From Oryzias latipes (Eukaryota; Chordata; Actinopteri; Beloniformes; Adrianichthyidae), in contig NC_019872.2 in the NCBI RefSeq assembly GCF_002234675.1, positions 10,227,950-10,291,949 of the forward strand: a stretch of DNA of 64,000 nt, in the 5' to 3' direction. This document shows, in pieces, positions 1 to 12,900 of the stretch; the first letter of the stretch is position 1, and every line of letters begins with the position of its first letter. Under the pieces are notes generated by a model. The model had not been told where the DNA came from, searched no databases, and was given only the letters and a program-made list of their open reading frames with translations. Both the position numbers and the translations under genes were made by a program.

Positions 1-331
1 CCTGTTGTTAGGTAGTTTGGACCAATGGGGTTCAGCTATGGGCCGAATAAGGGAAATGGGAGGGCTGCAGCGGGAGCAGGTGAATATAAAGTTGGGAGAA
101 GCGCTCTCGTCTCGCTGGAGAGATTCAGAAGTTGCTGAATTAATTGAAGGGCGTTTGTTGCGGTCTGCAGTAATCGGAATAAAGAACTTTAAAAGAGGTT
201 AAGTCTCCGTGCCTCAGTGTGGGGAAGGGACACTACATTAATGTATGGCTCTTTCGAAATTACATTTCAAAATATGTGGCATTTATGGCTCTCTTGGCCA
301 AAAAGGTTCCCGACCCCTGGTCTAGTGGGTC
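1..331. mobile_element. Remnant of a hAT-type DNA transposon (one end)
   Basis: The stretch ends with GGTTCCCGACCCCTGG near 320-331, the typical terminal motif of a common fish hAT family, preceded by the 'atgtatggctctttcg' type subterminal sequence near 239-256. The other end lies outside the window or is lost. The small open frame at 5-202 has no recognised domain. Confidence 0.5.
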
Positions 332-371
332 TAGATGACCCAACTCCCAATGTTAAAGTGCCTAGGATAGC

Positions 372-641
372 ACAAGGGTTAAGCCGGGACCTCCAGCATG
401 CATTGGGGTGGTTTGTGGCAGAGTGTAAGGTGGCTGGGATGAGGCCATGGTTCTTGACCAAAGAAAGGTAGTTTACCATCTCTCGGTGGGTAGAGTGTCC
501 CTGCCCCAGGTGGACAAGTTTAAATATCTTGGGGTCTTGTCCATGAGTGGGGGAAGACAGGAGCGTGAGATCGGAGCAGTGTCCGTAGTTATGTGGTTGC
601 TGTTCCGGTCCGTTGTGGTGAGGAGAGAGCTGAGCCAATAA
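372..641 (+). pseudogene. Degenerate LINE reverse-transcriptase fragment
   Basis: Translation in two frames resembles the C-terminal RT region of fish non-LTR retrotransposons (Rex1/L2-like): RDLQHALGWFVAEC at about 385-430 and PQVDKFKYLGVL then FRSVVVRRELSQ at about 505-641. The frame changes near 450-470 and residues are missing, so it is a dead 5'-truncated copy in a dclk1 intron. Confidence 0.65.
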
Positions 642-664
642 TCTTCCTCTGTAGCAGATGGTCC

Positions 665-2176
665 AACAAGTAACAAAAGAGTTATAGAATTTTATTGTTT
701 TTGAACAAAATTTAATGTTTTTTGGGTGAATATCACTCTAAAGATTTAATCTGCTCCTTTATTCAGATTTTCCTAATTGAGTTCTACTTTCACAGAAATA
801 TCGTCCTATTGTTCTCTACAGTGGACATGTTGGGAAATTACAATAAAACATATTTTTTTTTAAATTAAAATTGTAAGGTGTTTTTTTTAGGCTCAAATAG
901 ATAGGAAATCACACAAAAACAGAAATTGGAAGACACTTTTTTCCTCGGTTCTCAGGAGGATATGAAAGCCTTTTCAAACTTATCTTCTTAATTTTATTGT
1001 GCTTTTGACTCCAGGATGAAACTATTTTTACAAAGTGTAGAAAAATCCAATCCTTTCTTATTTTTTAATTAATACCTTTTTCAAAATAGCATATTTTTAA
1101 ATAAAAATATTAATAAATGTTTGATTTTGCTGTTATACAAATCCAATTAAGAGAAATAAAATAACATTATTTCTTTATAGTATATTGAAAATTATACATT
1201 TAAGTATATAAAAGCTTTTTAACAGTAGATTTGAACCACTTTCATTGAACATGTGTCCAAATCCATAACGTATCTGAATATTTTTTACATTTCTTGTTTT
1301 TTTCAGAGTAATTTATTTAATACCCAATTCAGAGTCACAAAAAGCTATCCCATATTCTTTATTATTATTTGTTCTTTATTCAGTGCAAATAGATATTAAT
1401 ATAATTTGTTATAAGCAACTCTTGGCTTAAACTCTCTTCTTGATTTTATGTCAAAATAGCATCAGGAAAATGACTGATTACTATCACATTAGGATGATTG
1501 ATGAAGCCAATAATGTTGTGTGGCTCGACGGGGGCTTTCTTCTAATCCTTGGCAGACTGCCATCATGTTACCTCTCTGCGTTTTACAGTAATCACTGGGC
1601 TCAAGAGCCGGAGCCTTCTCCCAGTCCCACAGGCCTCAACATTTAATGAGTTCTAATGGGCCTGAGTTAATTACAAAGAGAAGAGGAAAGTTTGGGGGAA
1701 TGGAGAAGGCAGGGGTGGGGTGCACGCATACTATTTTATGGCTCATTTATCTGGATTGTGTCTCTGCCTCAGACCTTCATGAGTCATAGCTGTCAGTCTC
1801 GAATTACCAAAATAACTTTTAGAAAGCAAGCTCTTTGCATTTTGGGGCTTTATTTTTTCTTCATAACTTACCTTAAACCGAAACACATTTTTTAACAACA
1901 AAACTGACTAATAGGTGACAAATTGAATAACTAATTAAATTAATTTATCTAATTTAATAGCTTAACTGCCCTTTGTTGAGCATTTTGGCTACAGAGTTAC
2001 TTTAATTTGTATTGAACTAGTTTACATTCCTGTAATGGACTATTTAAACCAGCTGAGAGGTTAAGTTAATGAGTTAAAAGAAAATTGGAAGTTATTGGAA
2101 GAATAAAAGGGAAGTTAGAAAGTTTATATGATTCCATCCAAACCGTCTGTGAAAAGCTGTATTTGTCTGCTCGCAG
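665..2176. other. dclk1 intron; possible conserved non-coding block at 1440-2060
   Basis: 665-1435 is plain AT-rich intron. 1440-2060 is of higher complexity, with several homeodomain-like TAAT cores (for example TTAATTACAAAG near 1668-1680). No coding exon of dclk1 is recognised before 2177. Confidence 0.4.
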
Positions 2177-3920
2177 AGTGCCGTATGATGAAGTCAGGTA
2201 CCTGCGGGAAGATGTCGGGCTCTCTGAACCGCTTCTCCCCGAGGACCAGCATCCAATCACGTCGCAGCAAGTCCCCAGCAGCAGGTAAGGAAGTTGACAA
2301 GCTTTTCTTCTTGTCCTCCTTTTTCTGTTTTATTTTTATATCCAATTCAAAATGAGTGTGTTTCCTTTCATGTTTGTTCTTTTGCATAAAAAAGTGTGCT
2401 TGTTAAAGTGAGCACTAACGCTCCTCCGTGTGATCGTTTAGGATTTTTGGCCTCATTATTTCCATCAACTTTTGTTGTAAAGGGCAAATAAACGCTACAA
2501 TGAGACCCGACTCCTGCCGAGTGTCTGGCAGCGCAAATTTGTGCAAATGCGAGTCGTCTTGCATGCAGAGCAGGAATTCAAATGAGAAGGACGGAAGGGA
2601 AACGGAATGAGAGTTGTGATAAAAAAGGGGGAGAGGTTAAGAAAAAGAGCTAGTGGCTCAGTCCTGCAGCTCATCACCTGGTATGCCATGAAAAATTACA
2701 AGAGGAGGCATTCTGGGTTTGATAGCACACCACAAACACTTGCGCAAAACAGGTATTCATTCCAAGAAGCAAGTGTTACCAGTGTACCAACAGTGAAGTG
2801 TGCTTAACATTCAGAATGGTCCATTGCCACTTGTCACTTGTCACTTGCTGCACACTTTTTAATATATCCATTTCCTGATTGGGTGTCTGCATGCAAAAGA
2901 GCACTTATGCAACAACTTTTCATTTTTTTGCTTTGGTGCTTCAGTTATTTGACCGTACAGGAAGCTCCTGGGTCAGAGATGATTCAATGTCTGATGCAAC
3001 ACACAGGACATCCACTAGAAAGAATAACTTGATCTTTCTGTTGGAGGACATGAGTATCCACGCTTACAGTTTTTTTTTAACTGCAGAGTGAAACAAAACA
3101 TTTTTTAGTGATAAGATCTGGAGGGCAAAGTTAGGAAAAGTTCAGATGAGATGCTGCTGAGGAGAGACGAGAAGGTTCAGGATGCTTCAGAGCTTTGGGG
3201 AAAAGGTTATGCTGTATCTGAGCCCACCGAAAGCACTGTGCCTGGAAATGAAGGAGTCTTTATGTGTGTGTGAGCCAGAGAAACAAGAGTCAAAGTGTAG
3301 GCTAGACTGACTCCTCTTGGTTTCCATGGAAACACCGGTTGGTAAGAGCATGTAGCCAGAGACACAATAGCCTGTGTACCAACCAAATATGGCAGCGGTT
3401 TCCTGTTCAACGTTCTGCACAAGGGGGAGAGGAGCTGACTGATGCTCAGTCCCCGCTGCAACCCTGAGTCACACCGTCCTGCCATTTCACTTCCCTGAAA
3501 TGTTTTTGTCTCCTGCCTGTGCTGCCGAACACAGTGTTTGTGTTTGTTCATTTTTTAAGTGCTCAACAAAATGCAGCAGCTGAATAAGTGATGTGTGACC
3601 CCTCTCTTGTTTAGGGTTATCTGTCCTTTTTTTCTTAATCTTCAAAAGCACAGCGTGTCTCCTTCCACACAGAACGATTTGTACCAGAGTGAGAGCTGTT
3701 GCTGGCAGCTGCTAAAGCGGGCTGCTCTGCTGCTGGGCTTATTCTGGGAGAACGTCAGTCTCATCACTACTCATACAGATATAAACATTCTGTAATTTCT
3801 CCTGATTTTCTTAATAGTTTCTGATAAGTTAGAGGGAAAGGGCAGTTTTGAATATGCAGTAAATGCTGATGGAAGGATGACCAGTTTGCAGATTCATAGG
3901 GAAAACCAATAGTTTTTGTC

Positions 3921-3954
<34 letters not shown>

Positions 3955-6900
3955 ATTTATTTGTATTTCCAGGGAACACACTGTAAATTTTGGTTGCAAT
4001 ATGTTCAGCCAAATAGGATTAATCACGCAGGAATGTTATCTTTTTCTATTGGCCGCAGGTAAGCACATCGCTTGCTCACAAGGTTTGCAGCAAATAAGAT
4101 TTCAAGTTGGAAGAAAGAGTTGAAGTGCAATACCTTGGATTCAAATACAGTCTTTTCTTGACATGTGGAAATGAGGTGCTTTGTAATGTTTCGTTTTTGT
4201 GTGTCTTTGCATTGTTTTATCCGATTTTTATTTCCTCAAATATTTTGTGCTATTTTTGTAAGATAGTTTTCACGACGTAATAGTGGGAAGGCACTGATTG
4301 TAAACCCACTAAAAGAAGTGTGGTGACGTGCAGAAGGTGCCGTGCAAAAACTAACCTTTGTAACGAAAAGAGCTAGGGTATTTGTCATTTTTCGCAGAAG
4401 GTTCTGCGAAAAAAGAAGTGGGCATTGATGCTCACTAGATTGACAAATATAGACCACAATGCATCGCGCTTGAACGATTTGGGATTTTGAAATAAAATCT
4501 AAGTCAATCTATACCAAGTTTTCATCATCGGAACACAGTGGATTCATGAAACGTTGTAAAACCTTCAAGGGTTGTTACTTCAGCAAAAGGCTAGTGTCAT
4601 ATTTGCCATTAAAAAAAGAAGAAAGAAAAGTTGTGAGCATCTGTCCAAATTGCATTAAAATCCTAGGTACCATAGATGGTCCCACACTATATAGTCTTTT
4701 AGGAGTTGGGGAGTAGGGAGAAAATGTGGGCATGGCCCATATCCAAAGCAATCCCCTGCTGTAAACTCATAATTAAAATTATGTTAATTCTGTCTTCATA
4801 CATCAATTTTAGAGCAAAATCATGAAGTCTAAAGATTATTCGGATGTGAAATTGAGACTAAAGTCTAGAGCGACAAACTGCCTTAAAGTTACAAATTGGT
4901 TTTGGCTTCAGCCAGCGCACCCCCTAAAATATTAGAATCTAATAACCTGGAACAAAGATGCGTAGCTGAGGTGAGTTCTCTTCAAAGGCAGATGGGGTGT
5001 GTGCTTGCTGCACAACACGTGTTCTTTCAAACAGCCCCGGTGTCTGTTTATGCATGTGCCTGGCCCCCATTGTGTAAGTCTGCAGCTGAGACCTGGACGT
5101 TGCCGAGCAGCTGAGGTCTCTTTGTGCTCAGAAAGCTGGACATAGGGGAAGTTACTTAATTGGAAACATCCATTTTTCTTTCTGTGTTTTACAACATGTA
5201 ATACAAAATGGATTCAGTGTGAATTTATTATGCGTATAAAAAAGAAAAAAGTTAGCAAATGAAGTAAAATTTCAAATTATCTGCCAATTTTTTGATGTTC
5301 TAAAACAGGGGTGTCAAACAGACTTTGGTTCGGGGGCCACATTCAACCCGTATGATCCCAAGTGGGCCGGACCAGTAACATAAAAGCAAAAGACAGCTTT
5401 GTCTTTTTTTTTTGATAGCCTAATCACTTATTATGACACATTCATTCACAGAGGCCAATGGATCTCAAATAAAATGCATTTCACTTTGAAAAAATTGGTT
5501 TATTCAATTTATACAGACTGAAAATTTTACATCTGACACTGAAGCAATCCCAATAATAAACTCAAGAGGGGCTACGGAAAAAATGAAACACTTACCTAAA
5601 ATGTAAATGTGCACTAGAATGAAAAATTAAAATAAATTACTCTTGCAAACATTTGTGAACATTAGAATTTGGAGTAAAGCTCTCTTTCTCTCCTGAAACT
5701 TCACCCGTCCGTCAATATCAGGATTCAAATCCCTTGCAGCAACACATTTACTATCATTCAAGTGTGCAAGACACAATGAAATGTCCAAGAATCTTTTGTG
5801 GGGGCTTGTGGTGCAGTGGTAGGGCGGTTGACCCATGATCGTAAAATTGTAGGTTCGATTCCCGCCTTGCACGCCCATGTGTCGAAGTGTCCTTGGGCAA
5901 GACACTGAAGCCCACCTTGCCTCTGGTGGTAGGTTGGCACCAGTGTTCGGCAGCGGAGCCGCCATCAGTGTGTAAATGTGTGTGTGCCTGGGTGAATGGG
6001 ACTGTGACTGTAAAGCGCTTTGGGCCTTCGAAAGAGGGTAAAAAGCGCTATATAAGTATACGCCATTTTACCATAAAACATTAAAACAAAACATTTCAAG
6101 TTAGGAACTATTTAATCAGATAACAGCATTGAGGCTTCATTTTTTATTTAAAAAAGTAATAACTGTAATTTTTTTTCAATAGTTTCAAGACACGCACACA
6201 CACAGAATTTGATGCTGCCGTCATAAGCTTTTTAGAAGTGTATAGTTTAGTTTATAAGACTTGCACTACAAATACATGCTGGAAATTAAAAGATGCCTTT
6301 AAATTTGCAACTCATTTACAAAGGATGCAAAAGTTACAGTGAGAAAATGTCCTGTCAGTCAGACACATTGCCTTCTTTATGTGTTACTTTCCTATTAATT
6401 TGTTCATGCGTACATGTAGTCTCACTGACATGTGAAGAAATGCCACACTTTATTTTACATGTGAAGAAAAATTATTTTCAAAATCTATCTTTTTTTTTAC
6501 AAATGTGTTATATTTGAAACTAACATGGACCGTGGCAATACCGAAACGTGTAAAATATACATTTAAAATAGATTCCTATTCTTTGTCTCATTGTGAAAAA
6601 GAATTCCATCACATGCAGTTATGTGTTGAAAGGTTTTCGTCCGGATGGTGTCATCACTCATACTTCATCGTGAAATGATGTCATGGCTCCTGCAGAGCAC
6701 ATATGCACACACACACACACCCAAAATAATGTGAGAAGAACAATTTGCACTTGTAGTTTCTCTCTCCATCTGTCTCTCAGCTGATGCCTAATGTCAGCAA
6801 AAATTAAGTGGTGTCTGCAAGTATCACTCTGACACTTCTGGGTCTCACCTTTCCATTAACAACTTTTCACGATTGGGGACACTGCATAATGAAGAGAGGT

Positions 6901-9900
6901 GGGCAGTTGATCCTATAAAGCAGATCCATTTACGTCTCCAGAGGAACCACTGGCTTCTGCTGAAGCCTTTTTTTTTTTGCCTGTGAACATGTGATATTTG
7001 CAGCTTTCATTGCTTTTTTTGCTTTATAAACCTGTAAGAATGCCCACATTTCTGGAAAACAATAAATATAAAAAGTCTGATCAAAACTTGTGCCATATTT
7101 TGTAATCTTTCAATTTAGCTTATATGCCATTTATTTGAACATTCATCTGTCAAAATGATATAAAATCTGCATATTTTAAAGATCCAATTAGTATGTTTTT
7201 TTATAAGAGATATCTTAATTCTAAATTGACATGTTATCTCAGTTTATATGATTTCAGTGGAACGGTATTTAGACAAATAGAATGAGCCTATGGGATTTTG
7301 GAGCCAGCGGGTACTTCCTGTTTGGAACATGAGAGAGAGAGGAGTCACTCAGTGCAGTTCTCTTATACACTCACTGTTAAATATTCATAGCTATAAAGTT
7401 TTGATTAAAATTTGTGTCTTTAACGTAAAAATCTGAGAGCTGACAGTTCTATTTACTACTTTGGCATTCAAAGATTGAACTGACTCACAGTTTAACTTTT
7501 ACTTTTGTAAAATGTTTTTTAGGCGATGAAAATTCAATTTGAGATACATTGTGGAAAATGAAAAAGCAAAAGCAAACATATTCTAGCACTTACAGAAGTT
7601 TAAGTCTGCCTCCTTGAACCTACCCATGTGGGATATATGGTCATCTGTTTTTTTTTAGCTTTAACTTGAAAGATCAAAGGCCCTTTTAGAAGCTCACAAA
7701 TTCTTTTGAATGTTCTGAAAAACTCATTTGACTCAGGCAGACTTAAAAACCTTCAGCTCACTTTTTGTTCACCTTTGTAACAACAAACATGCTACTCAAA
7801 AGATCTTATATATCTTTAAACTCAATCTTATTTAGCTTTAATGACCTGGAAGGTCATTTAAAGGTCAAATCCTATGAGCGTTTGAGTGATTTTCTTTTTA
7901 AAGTTTACCAATTTTTTTTCTAAAATGATCACACATTTTTCATTTCAATAATTTAAAAAAAATCATTATCATACTTACTGCTTAACACCTATTTATTAGG
8001 GATGTAACCATAAATTGACTTAATAAATTTACGTACAATCGACCAGATCGATCTGCCTGAGGAAAGTTGTGAATCAAATCCACCGATACTATTATAAAAT
8101 CATTTCAAACACAGATTAATTGATTATAAAATAAAATGTAGGTTTATTTTACTATAACATAGAAACGACCAAGTGCATCACAGCGGACAACCACGTGATA
8201 ACTGTATAAACTGATTAGTCCATCATTCCAGTCCAATGTGTGGAAACACTTAGAACTTTGGAAAAACATGTGACCAAACAGTGTGATATTAAGTTTTAAT
8301 AAGTTTTCCTTTGGATTATTTTCATTTGGAAAAAAAAACAACAGTGTGTGGAACTTTATCAAACTAAATTGATTTGCCTTTAATTCCTATTTACTTGTTT
8401 GTTGGTTCACATATTTAATTTACACTTTATCGCTGAGTCACACTGGTTGAATTTTTAGCTAAAGATGTCCTGGATTGATTTTAGGCCAGTGAAACGAAAC
8501 GGATTGTTCAAAATGAACCAATATAAACTACAAATGGTATCATCGACAACAAATTATGATCAGAATTGAATCTTTGCTAAAATGAATCGTTACAATATAT
8601 AGTTAGCCCTTTCTTTATGTTTAGAGAAACAGTGTGAGCAAAATGATTGATGTTTATATGGTCTTCACATTTCCTTAAAGCGTTTGAACTTCAAACGTAA
8701 ACCTAACTGAGCCTTAATAAAAAAGACAAAATAATTATTTTTATTCTATTCTTATTTTTAATAAATGCTCAAATGGCTTTCCATATGTGTCCTTATCTTC
8801 CCCATTAGTACCAGAGTTCAAACATCCTTTTATTTTTATTTTTATTTTTTGTTGAAAATATAACCCTTGTTGCTGTAGGAATATATGAGCTAATGCTAAA
8901 AACGTCTCTTTAGATGTTGCACATCTTCAAATCCCGTTATCCAGCTCTCTCCATCTCTCTGGTCCCCGCGCGCGTCAGAGTTTGCGCAAGCAGTTTCTCC
9001 GCCTCTCCGTGTACTACAGCGCTGCTCTGTCTCTCATTCATCTCAGTTTACTACCACAGCCGGACGGAGCGCTCTGCAAAGGTGCCGCTCTTTCTCCCTG
9101 CGTCGCGTCGGAATAACACTGTGCGTCATGCTGGAAGCGGAAGGTAGGAGGCTTTGACGCGGCGGCGGCTGCGGGTTTTTCCGCCGTGAACGCCGGACCA
9201 AATGTGCGGGCGATGTTCGGTTTGCGGATACATGACCTTGACTAACGGCGGATTCAGTTGTTGGGTTCTCAGATCTGTTTGAGGAGTCGATAAGAAACTG
9301 GCTTTATGCTTAATACTAGTGATGGTTTTAATTTTTTAATTAATTAAACATATTTTGTCAATGGATGCGTTCAGGAACAACTTGGTAAAAAGGAGAAAAA
9401 AAAGAAAACATCATCTGTCCATGTCTGTTAATTTATCCTTGGAAGTTCTTTGATCTTGGTGGATTTCAGATTAGATTGATCCCACAAACTAAAGCTGAAA
9501 AAAAGAGAAGCAAAAGATTAAGGAAAAAGTCTGGCAAGTGTCAGAAAATCGTCCAGTGTTAAGTCAGATCGGCTCAGAAAACCTTTCAGTCTTTACATGC
9601 ATCAATCTTTGAGGCTGCAAATGCTGCCATTCACGTAAGCAGAGTAAAGACGATCTGAAAAATGCCACAAGCCTATAAGTCAAGTGGGTATGAACTCTTC
9701 CCTCATTATTTTGTTTTTTTTGGTAGTTTTGGGGTGATAAAGGTTTCACTGTACCATTTTGCTGAGAAGCAGCTGGTGTTTTGAGGTATCGGGGCTCATG
9801 ATTTGCTGCAGGTTAATGATGCCATTAAGGTTCTCACCCTTGTTCACATGTTGTAGAGGTTGATTAATGTCTAGCTTAATGAAATGATGCTGCTGGATTT

Positions 9901-12900
9901 CTGTATTGCTGCCGGAAAAACAAAAAATGCAAATAATTTTTCAATCAAAACTGTTGACCTTCAGGCGTGCAAAAGAAAAACAGTGGTTTCCACTAAACAT
10001 GCAGCAGAATGGTTTTAGATTTCCTCCTCCTCCCTCTTCTCCTCGTTCCTGTGAATGGAGGAATGCTGAGGGCAGAAATGTGGGCTGCCCCTTTAATGTA
10101 ACTGTTCTGAAAAACATATTTAAAGAAATATGACTCTTCGCTTCGCTCCTTCCTATCCCAACACATGCTCTACTTTTAATCTCCTCTTCTCCCTCCAGTG
10201 AATGGGATGCCGGCCAGTCAGCAGTCGACTCCTCATTCCGGAAAATCTCCCAGCCCCTCTCCGACCAGCCCAGGGAGCCTCAGCCAACGCAGGGTAAGTC
10301 CAAAATATAAAAAAAATGAATATAGACAGGCCGGCACTTCAGTAGTCAGACATTCACACACAATCAGCAAGTAGCCTTTTAGTGACACTCATGCTTGTAA
10401 CACATTCCCTCTATGTTCTCAGGATAAGGACAAAGCTGCAACTGAGCATAGGCCGACCACATCTTAGAGTTAGAATGTGAAGAAGCACCATCTTACATCT
10501 GTAGCATCTCAGAGCAGACTGGAGCATCCACCTTTGGCCTCAGCCGGTGCAGCTCTGGGAATCCAAGAATGGAGGGCTCATGTTAGGACACTAATATATT
10601 GACCTTTAGCCTTTTGTCTCTCATGGAGAACTCTACCTGCACGTGTTAGCTCCCAGTAATTGTTGCTGTTGCCGACCTGTAGAGATCTCCTGATCTGTGA
10701 GCATGCAGTTTGTTCAAAATTAGGTGTAAATACAAGAATGACTACAAGCGCTGTTATTTTGTACATTGATGTAAACAATTTAGAATTATTTTTATGAGTA
10801 TAGTTGATGATTTGAGCTATTTTTGTTCTTTGTAGAGTACTGTCTTATTGGTTTCAATTCACAAAAATACTGTTCACTGAAAGGCATTTAATGCCGTAGC
10901 ACAAAATGACCACAGGGGCATGCAATTCAAGGGATTCCTATTTTTAAATCCACATCACAAATCTTCTCAAATAATACATGTTATTGCATCTTGCATGCAC
11001 GTTTGCATTCAAGATCAACTTTTCTTAATCCACAGCTTGAACCATGTTGGTGAGCTTTAATCCTAATCAGGCTCAGTATGTTCTCAGCATCTCTTCAGTC
11101 GGCAGCCTTCTGCAAATTTGCTTCCTTGTGCTCAATTCATAATTACTTTTTGAGGAAAATAAGAAATGCAGCCACAGGAGGTGCATGCACCAGCTCCTGC
11201 AAGATGCATGTTGTTTAGGTACGGTAAACTGTATTGACATAAGACATAACTGTGTTGATATTTGTGGATATGCTTGCAGAAAACACTAAAGCAGACACAC
11301 CGGGCATGTGACACACATACAAGAACGCTCTAAACATGGGTTCACACCAGACAAGCAGGGAGGGGCTTCTTCTTTTTTGTTCTCTACTGTTTACTAGCAC
11401 ACCTACAGTTGGAAGAGGCTTGGTGCAAAACGTCAAAGCAGTGCAAATCTTGCTCCAGGCTTTTTCTTTCATGCCTCTTTTCCGACATATGAAAGACATG
11501 GTGTCATAGAATTCTGGCCGGACACAAACCGCAATTATCAATTTCTCCTCCATTATCAATTTTCAAATGTGAATTAAAGGGGACGTCATCCATACGTCAC
11601 TACCAAATCCAAGTCCCTGACTGATCAAATTTCAGCCTTGTTAACTTTCAACGCGTGGTTCAAAGGTCGCGTGTTTTGTACATAGACCCCACTAATTGTT
11701 GAAGCATGCGTGGCTATGTGTGAACATAAAAAAGGAACCCCAATACATTCATTTACATGCGTTTGCAGAAACACTTCCTTTAAAGTGGTCGCTTGAACGC
11801 CCGTTGCCCAGAGCGGTGTGAACATAGCTTATGAGTTTAGAGTCTAACCAGTTCAAAAAGCGCTTCTCACCTATGAAAACACAGTTAAGGAGTGTGATTT
11901 CTATTCTCCTTCTGCCATTCCACAACAAGTCTGATTTAAACATATTCCACTATCCACTTCAAGGTAACGCAAACCCACATATTCCTCTCAAGGGCCATGT
12001 GGTTTATGCTACAGATGCCGTCTTTCATGACCATTGACTTTCAGAGTCAATATCTTCTCATAGAAGAAATTGATAATTGAGTGGTTTGTGAATAATTGAT
12101 GTGCTTGGCTGTTCATGGCTGTGTGCGTTGCTCAACAGAGAGCTTAGGATGCTCCCTCCTGTGCTACATTTCACAAAGGATGCCGAAGAGTGCAGGCCTC
12201 CGGCTTTTGAGTCCATCAGCGATATTGTTGTGCTGATTCGATGTGAAGGTCAGCCAGGCCAGCAGGAACAGATCAGATTTGGGTTGCAGCTACTGAGAAC
12301 TGAAAAAAGAAAAATGGATCTTCCACATTCATTAAAAAGTGGGTCACCATACATCCCAGGTTTGTGAGGAAGCGGGTTTGCACGTGGACACGTTTATAAA
12401 CTCCTTGCTCTTTCAAAGAAAACATTTGAGGCACTTGCTTTAAACAGGCAATCGCTGTTGTGATCCTTTTGCTGTAGCTAGTTTGTGAAAAGTGTTGAAG
12501 CTGTGGTAAGGAAGTGATATTCCTATATTTCCTTTTTTTTTTTTGAGGAATGGATCGCATTTGTTAAAGAGAGATTTACGGAGGTTTCGTACTCGCTGAC
12601 ACATAATGTCAAAACTGCAACGGCTTGGTTGGAAGGAGGCAAGGAAGCGGCTCAGCCTCTTATCTCTCCTCTTCAATCTGCAGCCTCACATTCTTCAGAC
12701 TTATTACGATGTAATTCTCTCTTTTTCCGTCGTACTTTTCCATCCAGCCTGTCAGCGATTCCTTCACTTTGCCTGATAGTTTCTCTCCAAGCCATTCTCA
12801 GTCAGACATGCCTATGCGTCTTGCTCCTTTCCCGATAAAAGAACGTTAATTTCAAACGGGAACATAATCCTCAATGTTTTATATTTATTTTTTTAGGTGA

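Noticed and set aside
5795..5870. tRNA-like sequence with good A and B boxes
   Set aside because: It continues into a known SINE body and tail, so it is the head of a SINE, not a tRNA gene.
11215..11559. 114-codon minus-strand open frame
   Set aside because: It lies mostly inside a MITE copy and its translation is unlike any known protein.
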